This document shows, in pieces, positions 10,388 to 20,336 of a DNA stretch of 64,000 nucleotides; position 1 is the first letter of the stretch; every line of letters begins with the position of its first letter. The notes under the pieces are model-generated. The model worked only from the letters and a program-made list of their open reading frames with translations, was not told where the DNA came from and did no database searches. Both the position numbers and the translations under genes were made by a program. Source of the DNA: Posidonia oceanica (taxonomy: Eukaryota > Streptophyta > Magnoliopsida > Alismatales > Posidoniaceae); contig JAZBRS010000026.1 of NCBI GenBank assembly GCA_037176725.1, forward strand, positions 150,113,501 through 150,177,500, written 5' to 3'.

Positions 10388-12250
10388 TGTAGTAATCCCA
10401 GTGTTCAGATCGTCCATGCACACTACCAAAGCTCGCGTGCACCGATCAGAATCAGGTTCACTATTAGCGGTTGTGTTCGAGAAGGAAGACTTAACTCAAA
10501 AACACTTAAAAAGAGAAAAAAGGAAAGAAAAGAAGAAGATAAGACAAATTAGAGTCGCCACCGTGTCTATTAAGTCGAGAGACAAGGAAAATCGGGGAAA
10601 TGCATGAATAAACATGCAAAACCAAGCAAAAGATGCAATGCGATGCAATGCAAAAGAAAAGAGATGCAAATGATGTGACTCATGCCTAGGATAAGGGCAA
10701 TATGGTCATTGCGGGCCAAGAGAAAGGGCAAGGACTCCTGTTACGTGCGGGGAAGGTGTTAGGCACCCTCGACACGCCCGAGAATCGATCTTTCTAGGCT
10801 TACGCTCGCATACGCAGGGAAATGCATACTTTGAATGCCTAAGTGCCATGAATGCCTAATTAGATGCTCATAGGTGTGCTCTAAGTGACGAAATGCATGC
10901 ATGGAATTAAACGTGCAATCTAAGTGCTCAGCAACGTTGTCTGTGTTCCGAACCGGGCAAACCCTGATCCGTGAGAACTCCAAGCAGTAAGCATCACTGC
11001 CCTAAATGCAATAAAGGGAATTAGAAGGAAAACAAAAGAAAGAAAGTTTGAAAATAAAAAGGGGTTTGGAAATGTTTTTAGAGTGGTTATTTTTAGGTTA
11101 AGATTTTTAATTAGGGTTTGAAAGATTGTTTTTTAATTTTTTAAATTAGGGTTAAGAGGGGTTTTAGTTTTGTTTAAGTTTTTATGATCTTTCTTAAGTT
11201 TTTTTTAAAATTGTTTTTTAAGTTTGTTTTAAATGTTTGTTAAGTTTTTTAATTTATTTTTAAGTTAAGTTTTTCCTCTTTTTCTTTTTTAATTAAGTCT
11301 TTTAAATTATTTTAAGTTTGTGTCTTTAATTGTTTCTTTAGATTTGTTAATTGTTTGCTGTTGATTTTTAATTACTCATCCTAGGTTTTTGATTGTTGTT
11401 ATTTTTAAAAGGGTTCTTCCTTTTTGTTTGTTTTGATTATATTTTTCTTTTGTTTGTTTTTTAATGGCATTTCCCTCTTGTTTGTTTTATATTTTTTGGA
11501 TTGCATTCTTAGTTTTTAGTTGCTTTTTTGCTGGATTTTTCTTTTAATTGTTTGTCCAAGTTTTTTAATTATTTCTTTTTAAGGTTTTGATTTGTTTCTT
11601 CTTGTGTTTTCCTTTTTTAATTAGAGTTTTAAAGGTTTAATGTGGAAGAAAGGAAAAGAAAAAGGAGAGGAAGAAGAAAAGAAAGAAAGGGAGAAAGAAA
11701 GAAAGAAAGAGAGGGGAGGAAAGAAATTAAAGATTAGAAAATCAAAGGACAAAATAAAATGAAATAAAAATACAGATAAAATAAAGGAAGGGAAGAAGCA
11801 TAAGGTGGGCCCACTGGAAAGCAAGAATAGGAGAAAGAAGGAAAGAAAAGAAGGAGAATGAGAAGGAGGATAGAGAGGAGAGAGAAAAGAATAATTTGGA
11901 GAGAGAAAAGGATAATTTGGAGAGATGAGGAGGATAAAGGCTTGGATTTGGAGTGGGATTGGGTGAGTGTGTGACCTAGGATTTCTAAGGTTTGAACTAG
12001 GGTTTGAAGTGGGATTTTAGAAGGTTTTTGGAAGGATATTGGGTGTAGAAAAGGGGTGGTTTTTTCTAGGTTTTCTAGGGTTTTTGGGAGTAGTTTTGGT
12101 GGGAGATTCTAAGGGTTTTTTGGAGGGTTTTCTAGGTTGAAAAGGATGGATTTTCCTATGGTTTTTGGGTGGTTTTTGGGTTTAAGGTTTTGGTTCAGAA
12201 GCCACCAGAAGGATTCCACTAATTCAGCCTGTCAAAATGGGGTGTCTACA
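10388..12250 (-). repeat. A1 3' LTR, internally deleted
   Basis: On the minus strand it starts TGTAGACACCCCATTTTGAC just after the polypurine tract and ends GGGATTACTACA at 10388. 10388-10990 matches the end of the LTR at 55640-56250. 11040-12250 matches its beginning (50161-51640). About 4 kb of middle sequence is therefore missing here. The T-rich stretch at 11040-11620 and the GA-rich stretch at 11640-11930 match A- and CT-rich parts of the other LTR. Confidence 0.8.
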
Positions 12251-12264
12251 GATGCCCCTCCCTC
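12251..12264 (-). promoter_or_regulatory. A1 polypurine tract
   Basis: The minus strand reads GAGGGAGGGGCATC immediately before the 3' LTR start. Element B has the same sequence at 45804-45816. This is the expected primer for plus-strand DNA synthesis. Confidence 0.75.
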
Positions 12265-12772
12265 AGCGAGGTCAAGTGAAGCGAGGCCACTGCTTAGGGT
12301 TGACAGGACACCCCATCTGACCGACGGGAGCACAAAATTGCTATTGGCATGAGTCACTTATTCGACGGATGCACCGAACGTCATGGCTTGTCGTCGCAAT
12401 GCAAAATGCAGATGCAGATGCCGATGGAATGCAATGTATGCAATGCATGCTAATGCTGATGCAATGCAGATGATGTAATGTAGTTAGTCTAGTATGCAAG
12501 GTTAAAAAAGGAAGTGCAGAAGGATGCAAAAGGATGCTAAAAGAGAAACTGCGATGCAATGCAAAAATTTGGCAACCAGTCCAAACTTGTGCAACAAAGA
12601 GGGAAAGAAAGGGGCAGCCTGTCCTCGCCCGGGGGAGCAAGCAAGTAAGACGGTTGGAGCCGCACAGGAGGGCGACCGCAACAAAAGAGGCACAAAGGGA
12701 GAGGGGCACCCTCTCCTACTGCGGGGAGATGCGAGACTTTGTCTTCCTGGAACAAAGTCGCGCGAAGGAAGT
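12265..12772. other. A1 3' untranslated spacer
   Basis: Between the polypurine tract and the hairpin array. It contains ATGCAATGC-type short repeats at 12400-12480 and a stretch without recognisable coding content. Overlapping open frames of about 70-120 codons show no known motif and are judged spurious. Confidence 0.5.
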
Positions 12773-13885
12773 GATAAGATATCGGACTTATCGGCCAGAG
12801 GGTGATAGTTTACAGTCCTATCAACCGGAAGTGATAGTTTATGGTCCTATCAATCGGAAGCGATAGTTACTGGATATCAGCCGGAAAACCTGATTGCGTA
12901 AGATAGTTTCGAATATCAGCCGGAGAGCGATAGTTTACAGTCCTATCAACCGGAAGCGATAGTTTACGGTCCTATCAACCGGAAGCGCAATCATGAGTGA
13001 TAGTTACTAGATATCAGCCGGAAAACGCAAATGCCCGCGATAGTTTTGGATATCAGCTAGAGAGCGATAGTTTACGGTCCTATCAACCGAAAGCGATAGT
13101 TTACAGTCCTATCAACCGGAAGCGATAGTTTACGGTCCTATCAACCGAGAGCGATAGTTTACATTCCTATCAACCGAAAAGGGGTGTTTGTGAGTGATAG
13201 TTACTGGATATCAGCCGGAAAACACAACTGTAGGTGATAGTTTTGGATATCAACCAAAGAGAGATGAGTTTTGGATCATCAGCCAGAGAACAATAGTTTA
13301 CGGTCCTATCAACCGGAAGCGATAGTTTACGGTCCTATCAACTGGGAGCGATAGTTTACGGTCCTATCAATCGGAAACGATAGTTTACGGTCCTATCAAC
13401 CTGGAGCGATAGTTTACGGTCCTATCAACCGGAAGCGATAGTTTACGGTCCTATCAACCGGAAGGTGCAGTTGTGAGTGATAGTTACTGGATATCAGCTG
13501 AATGGGTGATGAGTTTCGGATCATCAGCTGGAGAACGATGAGTTTCGGATCATCAGCCGAAAGGGGTGATTGATTGATTGATTGATAAGATATCAAACTT
13601 ATCGGCCGGCAAAGGAATGGGTGATAAGATATCGGACTTATCGGCCGACAAAAGAATGAGTGATAAGATATCGGACTTATCGACCGGCAAATGAATGGAT
13701 GATAAGATATCGGACTTATCAGCGGGTAACGGAATGGAAGATAAGATATCGGACTTATCGGCCAGCAAAGGAATGGATGATAAGATATTGGACTTATCGG
13801 CCGGCAAAAGAATAAGTGATAAGATATCGGACTTATCGGCCGGCAAAAGAATAAGTGATAAGATATCGGACTTATCGGCTGGCAA
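12773..13885 (-). repeat. Array of about 33 small hairpins in A1 3' UTR
   Basis: Short inverted repeats occur every 25-60 bp. In plus-strand reading the stem types are GATAAG/CTTATC (loop ATATCGGA), GATAG/CTATC (loop TTTACGGTC), GATGA/TCATC (loop GTTTCGGA) and GATA/TATC (loops GTTACTGGA and similar). Each is followed by a CCGG-containing linker (AACCGGAAG or GGCCGGCAA). In the coding orientation the longest form is GATAAG-TCCGATAT-CTTATC. The stems differ but remain complementary, while the CGG core of the loop is kept. Element B has matching hairpins at 42465-44905. 3'-UTR tandem repeats are common in Tat elements; their role is unknown. Confidence 0.85.
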
Positions 13886-14363
13886 AAGAATAGGTTTTGC
13901 GAGAGCAGATCATCTCGTGATATCCAAGAATATCGTGGGGGAAAGATACCACGGGGCGGTCAAAAAGATGCCCCTGGTATCAGGATGATTCCAGGGATTG
14001 GCCAGTGCATCCTTGGCACCGAAAACGAAAGGTAAAGACAAAACTGACGTGTTTGTCAGACGAGTAGTTTGGGGTACCAGCCCCTGGATGAAGATCCGGA
14101 TGATGGTGCTCGGTGGCTTTCCTTGTTCGGACGGCGCGGGTCAGCACTCGGATTGATTAAGGAGGACTTTCCTGCAGTGTTTGGCAGCAAGTCTGGCCAG
14201 GGCCCTACAATATGATTGATGCGATCATGCATGCACTGGGGCAGACTTGAAATACAAACAGGTGGCTCAGAATGCCTTTGTATTAATAGAACTTGATTAC
14301 ACGCCTGTGGCAGGCCAAAAGATACAGCATAAAACTAAACAAGCAAACAGCTATGCAGATGCC
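13886..14363. other. Spacer in A1 3' region
   Basis: Sequence between the hairpin array and the 3' end of the extra A1 gene. It presumably contains that gene's 3' untranslated region. I see no coding potential or repeat. Confidence 0.4.
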
Positions 14364-15566
14364 CTAGTCGATTCGGGCTTTCTTTGACTTTCTGGAGTCA
14401 GGGAATAGGGGAGTGCCAGGAGGTATCTCACTAATGGGCCAGAGTGCCTGCACCTCTGTCAGGTATTCAGGAGTGCATCCCGAGCCTTGCGCAGATGCTA
14501 TGTCAGTAGACCGCACTCCATGCTGCATCAGATCAGCTAGCTCAGTTGTAGCAGATGTCGAGCCAAATGGATATGTCTGGAGGAGCCTGGGGGCGGTGCT
14601 GTCTATGAAGGTGCCTTGCTGGAGGCCGAACTGCCGCATGACTCGAACGGGATGATACTCCACACCCCCGGTGAATCCTGGCAGCACAACAAGTCGCGCA
14701 TCGTGGGTGCTAAAGAAGATAGTGAAAGGCTCAGCTGCGGATGGAATGTTGTGCCATGCTACGGTGTCGTCCGTCAGCTCTGATAGTTTCTTGTATTCTT
14801 TTGGGACGCTCTTGATTGTCCTAGCATGGTCGCTATTGCAGTATGTCTTGATAGCATTGCCCTGGGGGTGCAGTATGTCCAGTTCTAAATGTGCAGCTAG
14901 CCAGATCTGTACTAGCACTCCACAGCCGTGGAAGTGGCAGCAGCGGTGAGAGATGCGGTCCAGCCTGCGGTAGGTTTCAGCCAAGACAACTGGTGCTAGG
15001 TCTATTTGCCTAGTCACCACAGCTAGTGCGATTTCAACAATTTCTATCGCAAGTGTCATCCAGCCATGTGTGAATATCAGCTCGCCCAAAAATTGGGTGA
15101 CAAATCCCCGAAGCCAAAGATCATCTCCGAGCTCGGCACGCTTGTCCACAATCTCATCAAAGTAAGTCAGGCGCAGCATGGGCGTAAGGCCACTAGTGCA
15201 GATCAATCTTTGCTGGCACCGATCAGTAGAGAGCCCAGATAGCTTGCTTAGGACCGCTATGTACTTGTCACGCTTCATGAAGATGGGCGGTCCCATTAGC
15301 TAGGAGAAGCCACAGATTCAGTGCACCTCTTCCAATGTGGGTGTCAGCTCTATTCTCCCGAAGCGGAAGACATGATGCGCCAGCTTCCAGAATCTTGCGG
15401 CAGCGCACAAGAGGTGTCGGCTTACTTTGACATCAGCTGCCTTCAACAGTTTAGTTGGTATGCCCCAGAGGCGTAGCTTTTCACAGTCATCCTGGGTGAG
15501 CCTGCCAATCCAACCCCGCAGGGTCTCAGAGCAGTGTACTGGGGTCTCGAGAGTGGGATAACCCAT
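14364..15566 (-). pseudogene. Extra A1 gene: DUF7745/plant-mobile-domain-like protein
   Basis: One frame from ATG 15566 (MGYPTLETPVHCSETL) to a stop at 14364, about 400 codons, broken only by TGA at 15318 and TAG at 15300. Landmarks: AARFWKLAHHVFRFGRIELT then PTLEEV near residue 80, matching the FWDPxYRCFTFG...TPTIEEY pattern of DUF7745/PMD-like plant proteins; WLAAHLELDILHP mid-protein; EYHPVRVMRQFGLQQ towards the C-terminus, matching the VRxLRQFGxxQ motif of the PMD fold; and a basic tail (RKSKKARID). It lies on the coding strand of A1 between integrase and the 3' LTR, where extra ORFs are known in several plant Ty3 lineages. The stops fit CGA-to-TGA and CAG-to-TAG changes. Family assignment is from motif memory, so moderately sure. 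Confidence 0.6.
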
Positions 15567-15654
15567 GGCGCAGGCCGCAGAGTGTGAGTAGACAGATGCT
15601 GCAGAATCTTCAGGGTACCTGTTATCAATGCTGTAGATAGTTAGATCACACAGG

Positions 15655-15660
15655 TATATA
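15655..15660 (-). promoter_or_regulatory. Putative TATA box of the extra A1 gene
   Basis: The minus strand reads AATTATATACCTG about 90 bp before the ATG at 15566. The spacing is the same as at the three PMD pseudogenes. It would let the gene be transcribed independently of the LTR. Weak evidence by itself. Confidence 0.35.
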
Positions 15661-15719
15661 ATTTCTAACTGAAAGCAGAATCTAAAGTTGGTAAAGCAGT
15701 TCAATATATTCAGCAGTCA

Positions 15720-17042
15720 ACGTTAGAACATAGCAGTTAAGCACATATAAGCAGGGGGGATTTTATTGCCACGGGGGCGAGGACTGGAAGGAGTTCTGGA
15801 CCAGCGCAGCTTGAACAGTGTCAACGCGTGCTTGGTAAGAGTACTGTCTCAGAACCGAGGCAAGTTTTGCAGAGCGGAATGGTTGAAAAGAGGGAAGGGA
15901 TGATTGGAGATGCAGATATGCATGATGCGGGTTAATATGCTTTAAATATGATTGGTATGCTTTGCCCTCAGCATACGGAGTGCTTTGGTGCCTGCTGTAG
16001 AGGAAGGGAGTGGTCCCTGACTCACTGGGCCCTACTTGGACTCCTAACTTATTGGTGGCACTCCAGAAGGGGTATTGATGGTATTCAGGTGGTGGTGTAG
16101 TGAGGACAAGCTACCTGCCAAACTCTTCAAGACCTACACCTACTTTTTCGCTCTCTTTTTTTTGTTTTCTCCCACATGGGTGTGTAGGCTTTCTCTGCCC
16201 CTGGCTTGGAGGTGATAAGTGTCTGTCTTTGGGGTGGGCGAGTTGTAGACCGTTTAGGCTTGCACCCTTGGTTCCCTTCTAGGATATGGGGGGATAATAT
16301 TGCTTATATTTCTGAGGCTGACTTTTGTCCAACCCCTTTCTTTTTTCTCTCTCTCTTTTTTTTCTTTTCTTACTTGCTTTCTTTTCTTTTTCTCTCTTTT
16401 TTTTGTTTGTTTGTTCTTCTTTTTTTTCTCTTTTTTTTCCACAAGCTTCTGCTATCCCCATTTTGGAGGCAAGAAAAAGGGTGCATAGGTTCATGGATGT
16501 GGGCTTTGGGTCTTCTCAAGATGAGCTGAAGAAGCAAGGTTAGACTACACACCCCTATCTCTAGGGCCAGCTTTTGTCTTCGCCTTCTGTTCTTTTTATA
16601 TGTGCCCAAGCTTAGACATCTACTCTCTTTTTTAGCTCACATCCTAGCATTCTTTCTCCCTCTAGAGGTGTATGTCCTATGAGTTTGGGTAATTCGCCTG
16701 TCCTGATTGGTGGTGGCTCCCTCACTAGCTAAGACATCTGAGTAGTGCCGGGTGAAGCAAGGTGGACTCTTTCCAGAGCAGGCAAGCACTTCCGGTTTTC
16801 ATCACCGGGCAAAAATGCAATGCATGATTTATGAGGATGACGATGATGATTTCAAAAGGGATGATGTTCAGAAAGGACAAAATGCATGAGGATGTGCAGT
16901 GGAGGAGAAATGCAAGAGAAGGGTAGAAATATGAGAAAATATACAGGAATAGAGATGCAAGAGGCAAGATAGGAGATGTACAAGGAGTGAGAATGCAAGC
17001 GACTAGATGGGGGAGAAGCATCTGCAACGGGGTTGCCCCGGG
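15720..17042. other. A1 spacer between integrase and the extra gene
   Basis: About 1.3 kb without a recognisable gene. 16140-16450 is a strong pyrimidine tract (plus strand) of CTTTT and TTTTCT runs. 16800-17030 is A/G-rich with ATGCAAGAG-like repeats. Small open frames in it are low-complexity Phe/Leu or Lys/Glu runs and are rejected. Confidence 0.5.
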
Positions 17043-18284
17043 CTACTGATAGTACTTCTTGAGGTAGCATAGGTTGACGGGCTCAGACTGCTCGACCTGA
17101 TCCATGTCCTCAAGAGTTACAGCATCACCAGAAAAGACCTGCTTGACCACAAAGTGGCCACTCCAATTAGGTCGGAATTTCCCTCGACCATCAGGTAGAT
17201 GAATGGCACGCAGAACAAGGTCTCCTGACTGGAAGCTTCTGGGCTGAACCTTCTTCAAGTATGATCTGGCCATTCACTTCTGGTAACAGTGAGCATTCTG
17301 CATAGCTTGCAGCCTGTGCTCATCAATCAGATTTAGTTGGATGCAGCGGTCTTTGACCCATTCTGCTTCTTCCAACTCATCTTCCCGTAGGATCCGCAGT
17401 GATGGGATCTCTACCTCGATGGGCAGCACTGCCTCCATGCCATACACCAGAGAGTATGGGGTGGCTCCTGTTGAAGTCCAGACAGATGTCCTGTACGCCC
17501 AGAGTGCGTAAGGAAGCTTGTCGTGCCAGTCCTTGTGAGTTTCCGCCAATTTTTACAAGATCTTAACCGGGCTTTTGTTGGCGGACTCTACTGCGCCATT
17601 CATCTGCGGCCGATAAGGCGAGGATCTGTGGTGTTTGATACTGAAGCTCTACAGATAGTCTTCGATCCTCTTGGCAATTGAATTCGTGCCATTATCAGAG
17701 ATGAGCGCATGTAGGACCCCATACTGGGCTATGATATTATTTCTGATAAACTTTTCTGTAGCCACGGCAGTTACTGTTTTGTAGGAGGCCGCTTCCACCC
17801 ACTTGGTAAAGTAATCGATCGCTACCAGAATGTAGCGATGACCATTGGAAGCTACAGGGTGGATGGCGCCAATGACATCAATCCCCCAGGTGGAGAAGGG
17901 CCACGGCGATGACATGCTATGCAATTCCTGTGGGGGTGTCCGAATGAAGTTACCATGCACTTGACAGTTATGGCATCTGTGCACGAATCGGCAGTAGTCT
18001 GCTTCCATAGTTAGCCAAAAGTATCCTTGAAGCATTATCTTCTTGGCCAGGAGGACGCCGTTCATGTGCGGGCCGCAAGTCCCTGCATGCACTGGAAGCA
18101 TCAGCGTGTCAGCCTCCAATTTGTTCAGGCAGCGCAGAAGCATTTGATTGTATGACCTTCTGTACAACTGTCCCGCCCCTAGTACATACTTTGACGCCAG
18201 ACGCGTCAGAGTTCTTTTATTTGCTACTGAAGTACCGGGTGGAAGGCTGCCAGACTCCAGGAAAGCTTTTATGTCATGATACTA
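17043..18284 (-). pseudogene. A1 integrase
   Basis: Joins the cDNA to host DNA. The zinc-binding N-terminal part is readable (HAGTCGPHMNG then CRFVHRCHNCQ), and the catalytic core keeps its three acidic landmarks: GIDVIGA, LISDNGT and NGAVES. The typical segment SSPYRPQMNGAVES precedes ALWAYRTS and the C-terminal part (YLKKVQPRSF, SGDLVLRA, LCYLKKYYQ). Breaks in the frame: TAG at 17649, TAA near 17560 and TGA at 17274. The TAG at 18282 replaces a tryptophan in the segment before the integrase. It lies in the same frame as the reverse transcriptase, so it was the end of one polyprotein. Confidence 0.85.
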
Positions 18285-20336
18285 GGGCTGCTCCTCTACT
18301 GGATCCGCCTCTTCTATGTTCATGCAGTGCGCAGGCTGCTCTATGTGAGCAACAGATACATCCACTGTGTTGTCTTCAGGTATGCTGAGCCAGGACGCCA
18401 GGGTTGCCAACGCATCTGCATATGCGTTCCTTGCTTAGTTCATGTATGTGAAGCAGATGCTCGCAAACTATTCTATCAGCTTCAGCAGGTGTTCATGATA
18501 TGGCAGTAACTTTGGATCCTTTGTCTTCTAGTCACCATTTACTTGAGAAATCACCAGCATAGCGTCGCCGTGCACAAGCAGCTTCTGTACCTCATGCTCG
18601 AGGGCAACATTCAGTCCTAAGATGCATGCCTCATACTCTGCCTCGTTATTGGTGCATTTGAAGGTCAGCTTCCTTGCGAAGGGAATCATCTGTTCCTGAG
18701 GCGTTGTCAGCACTACGCCTATGCCTCGACCTTTCTTGTTCACAGCACCATCGAAGTATAACTGCCACTGCTCTTGATCTTCAGGGTCTTTCTCCTCAGA
18801 GTCCTCCATTGCAAAGAGAATGTCTTCATCTGGGAACTGCGTCTGGAGTGGCTGGTATTCAGGCAGAGGGAAATCAGCAAGATGGTCTGCCATAGCTTGG
18901 CCCTTCATGGACTTCTGAGTGACAAAGGTGATGTCGTACTGAGATAGTAGCACCTGCCACTTAACACATCTGCCTACCATGGCCGGCTTCTGGAAGAGGA
19001 ACTTGATAGGATCATGCTGGCATAAGAGCTGAACTGGATATGCCATCATATAATCCCTTAATTTCTGTGCAACCCAGAGAAGAGATAGGCAGGTCTTCTC
19101 TATTGTACTGTACCTGGCTTCGCATTCATTGAACTTCTTGCTCAGGTAAATGGTGTGCTCCTTTCTACCTGACTCATCATGTTGGCCTAAGACGGCGCCC
19201 ATAGAATGCTGCATGGTAGAAAGGTAGAGAAGCAAAGGTCTCCCTGGTGTGGGGGGAACCAAGACAAGAGGCTTGATCAACAGCTGCTTGATCTTGTCAA
19301 ATGAAGCCTGACACTCCTCGCTCCAATCAATTTGTGCATTCTTCTTCAGGAGCTTGAATATTGGCTCACAGATGGGCGTAAGCTGTGCAATGAAGCAACT
19401 GATGTATTGTAATCGCCCTAGCAGGCCCCTGACCTCCTTTTCAGTCCTAGGGGGTGGCATGTCCACGATGGCTTTTGCCTTCATCGGGTCCACTTCAATC
19501 CTCCTTTGGCTAACAATGTAGCCCAGAAGTTTGCCAGAAGACACCCCGAATACACACTTGTTGGGGTTGAGGCGCAGCTTATACTTTCTTAAACGGTTAA
19601 AGAGCTTCTTCAAACAGGCAAGGTGATCCTCAGGCTCTTTGGTTTTGGCAATCATATCATCTACATAGACCTCCACTTCCTGGTGCATGAGGTCATGGAA
19701 AAGTGCAGTCATGGCCCTCTGATAGGTTGCGCTAGCATTCTTCAGCCTAAACGGCATAACTTGGTAGCAGAAGACCCCCTAGGGGGTGATGAATGAAGTC
19801 TTTTCCATGTCTTCTTCTACCATTTTGATCTGGTTATAACCAAAGAAGCCGTCCATGAAGGAGAGCATCTTATGGCCCACTGTATTGTCGACTAGGATGT
19901 CAATGTGAGGCAATGGGAAGTCATCCTTGGGACTCGCTTTGTTCAAGTCCCTATAGTCGATACAAATCTGGACTCGGCCATCTTTCTTAGGCATAGGTAC
20001 AATGTTTGCCAGCCACTCAGGATAAAGGATGACCTTCAGGAAATTGACTTTGTGCTGTTTCATGATCTCTTCTTTGATCATAAGCAGCCACTGTGGTCGC
20101 CATCTTCTCAGTTTCTGCTTTACTGGCTTGGCATTTGCATTCAAGGGCAGGTTGTGCACCACTATCTCTACATCAAGGCCGACCATATCTTCATAGCTCC
20201 AGGCGAAGACATTCGCATACTCTTTCAAGAATGCGATGAACTCTGCTCTAGCCTGGGGTGATAGCTGGGCACTGATACAAACCTCTCTGGCTTCCTCAGC
20301 TGTGTCGATATTAACAACCTCTGTTTCTTCTTCAAC
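18285..20336 (-). pseudogene. A1 reverse transcriptase, RNase H and second RNase H
   Basis: Copies element RNA into DNA. RT motifs in order: WLANIVPMPKKDGRVQICID, FPLPHID, FMDGFFGYNQI, MPFRLKNASATYQRAM, and the YVDDMI active site at 19650-19667. The RT-linked RNase H follows (GAVLGQHDESG, YSTIEKTCLSLLWV). A second, archaeal-type RNase H follows (LYFDGAVNKKGRGIGVVL, TNNEAEYEACILGL, VHGDAMLVISQ), which is diagnostic of the Tat lineage. TAG at 19779 replaces the tryptophan of ITPWG (the A2 copy has TGG), and TAG at 18528 replaces another tryptophan. MPFRLKN has Arg where the family and A2 have Gly. A one-base deletion near 20336 separates it from the upstream frame. Confidence 0.9.

Noticed and set aside
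16206..16609. Phe/Leu-rich or Lys/Glu-rich frames in the A1 spacer
   Set aside because: Translations of a pyrimidine tract and its complement; they look like membrane or coiled-coil segments only through composition.
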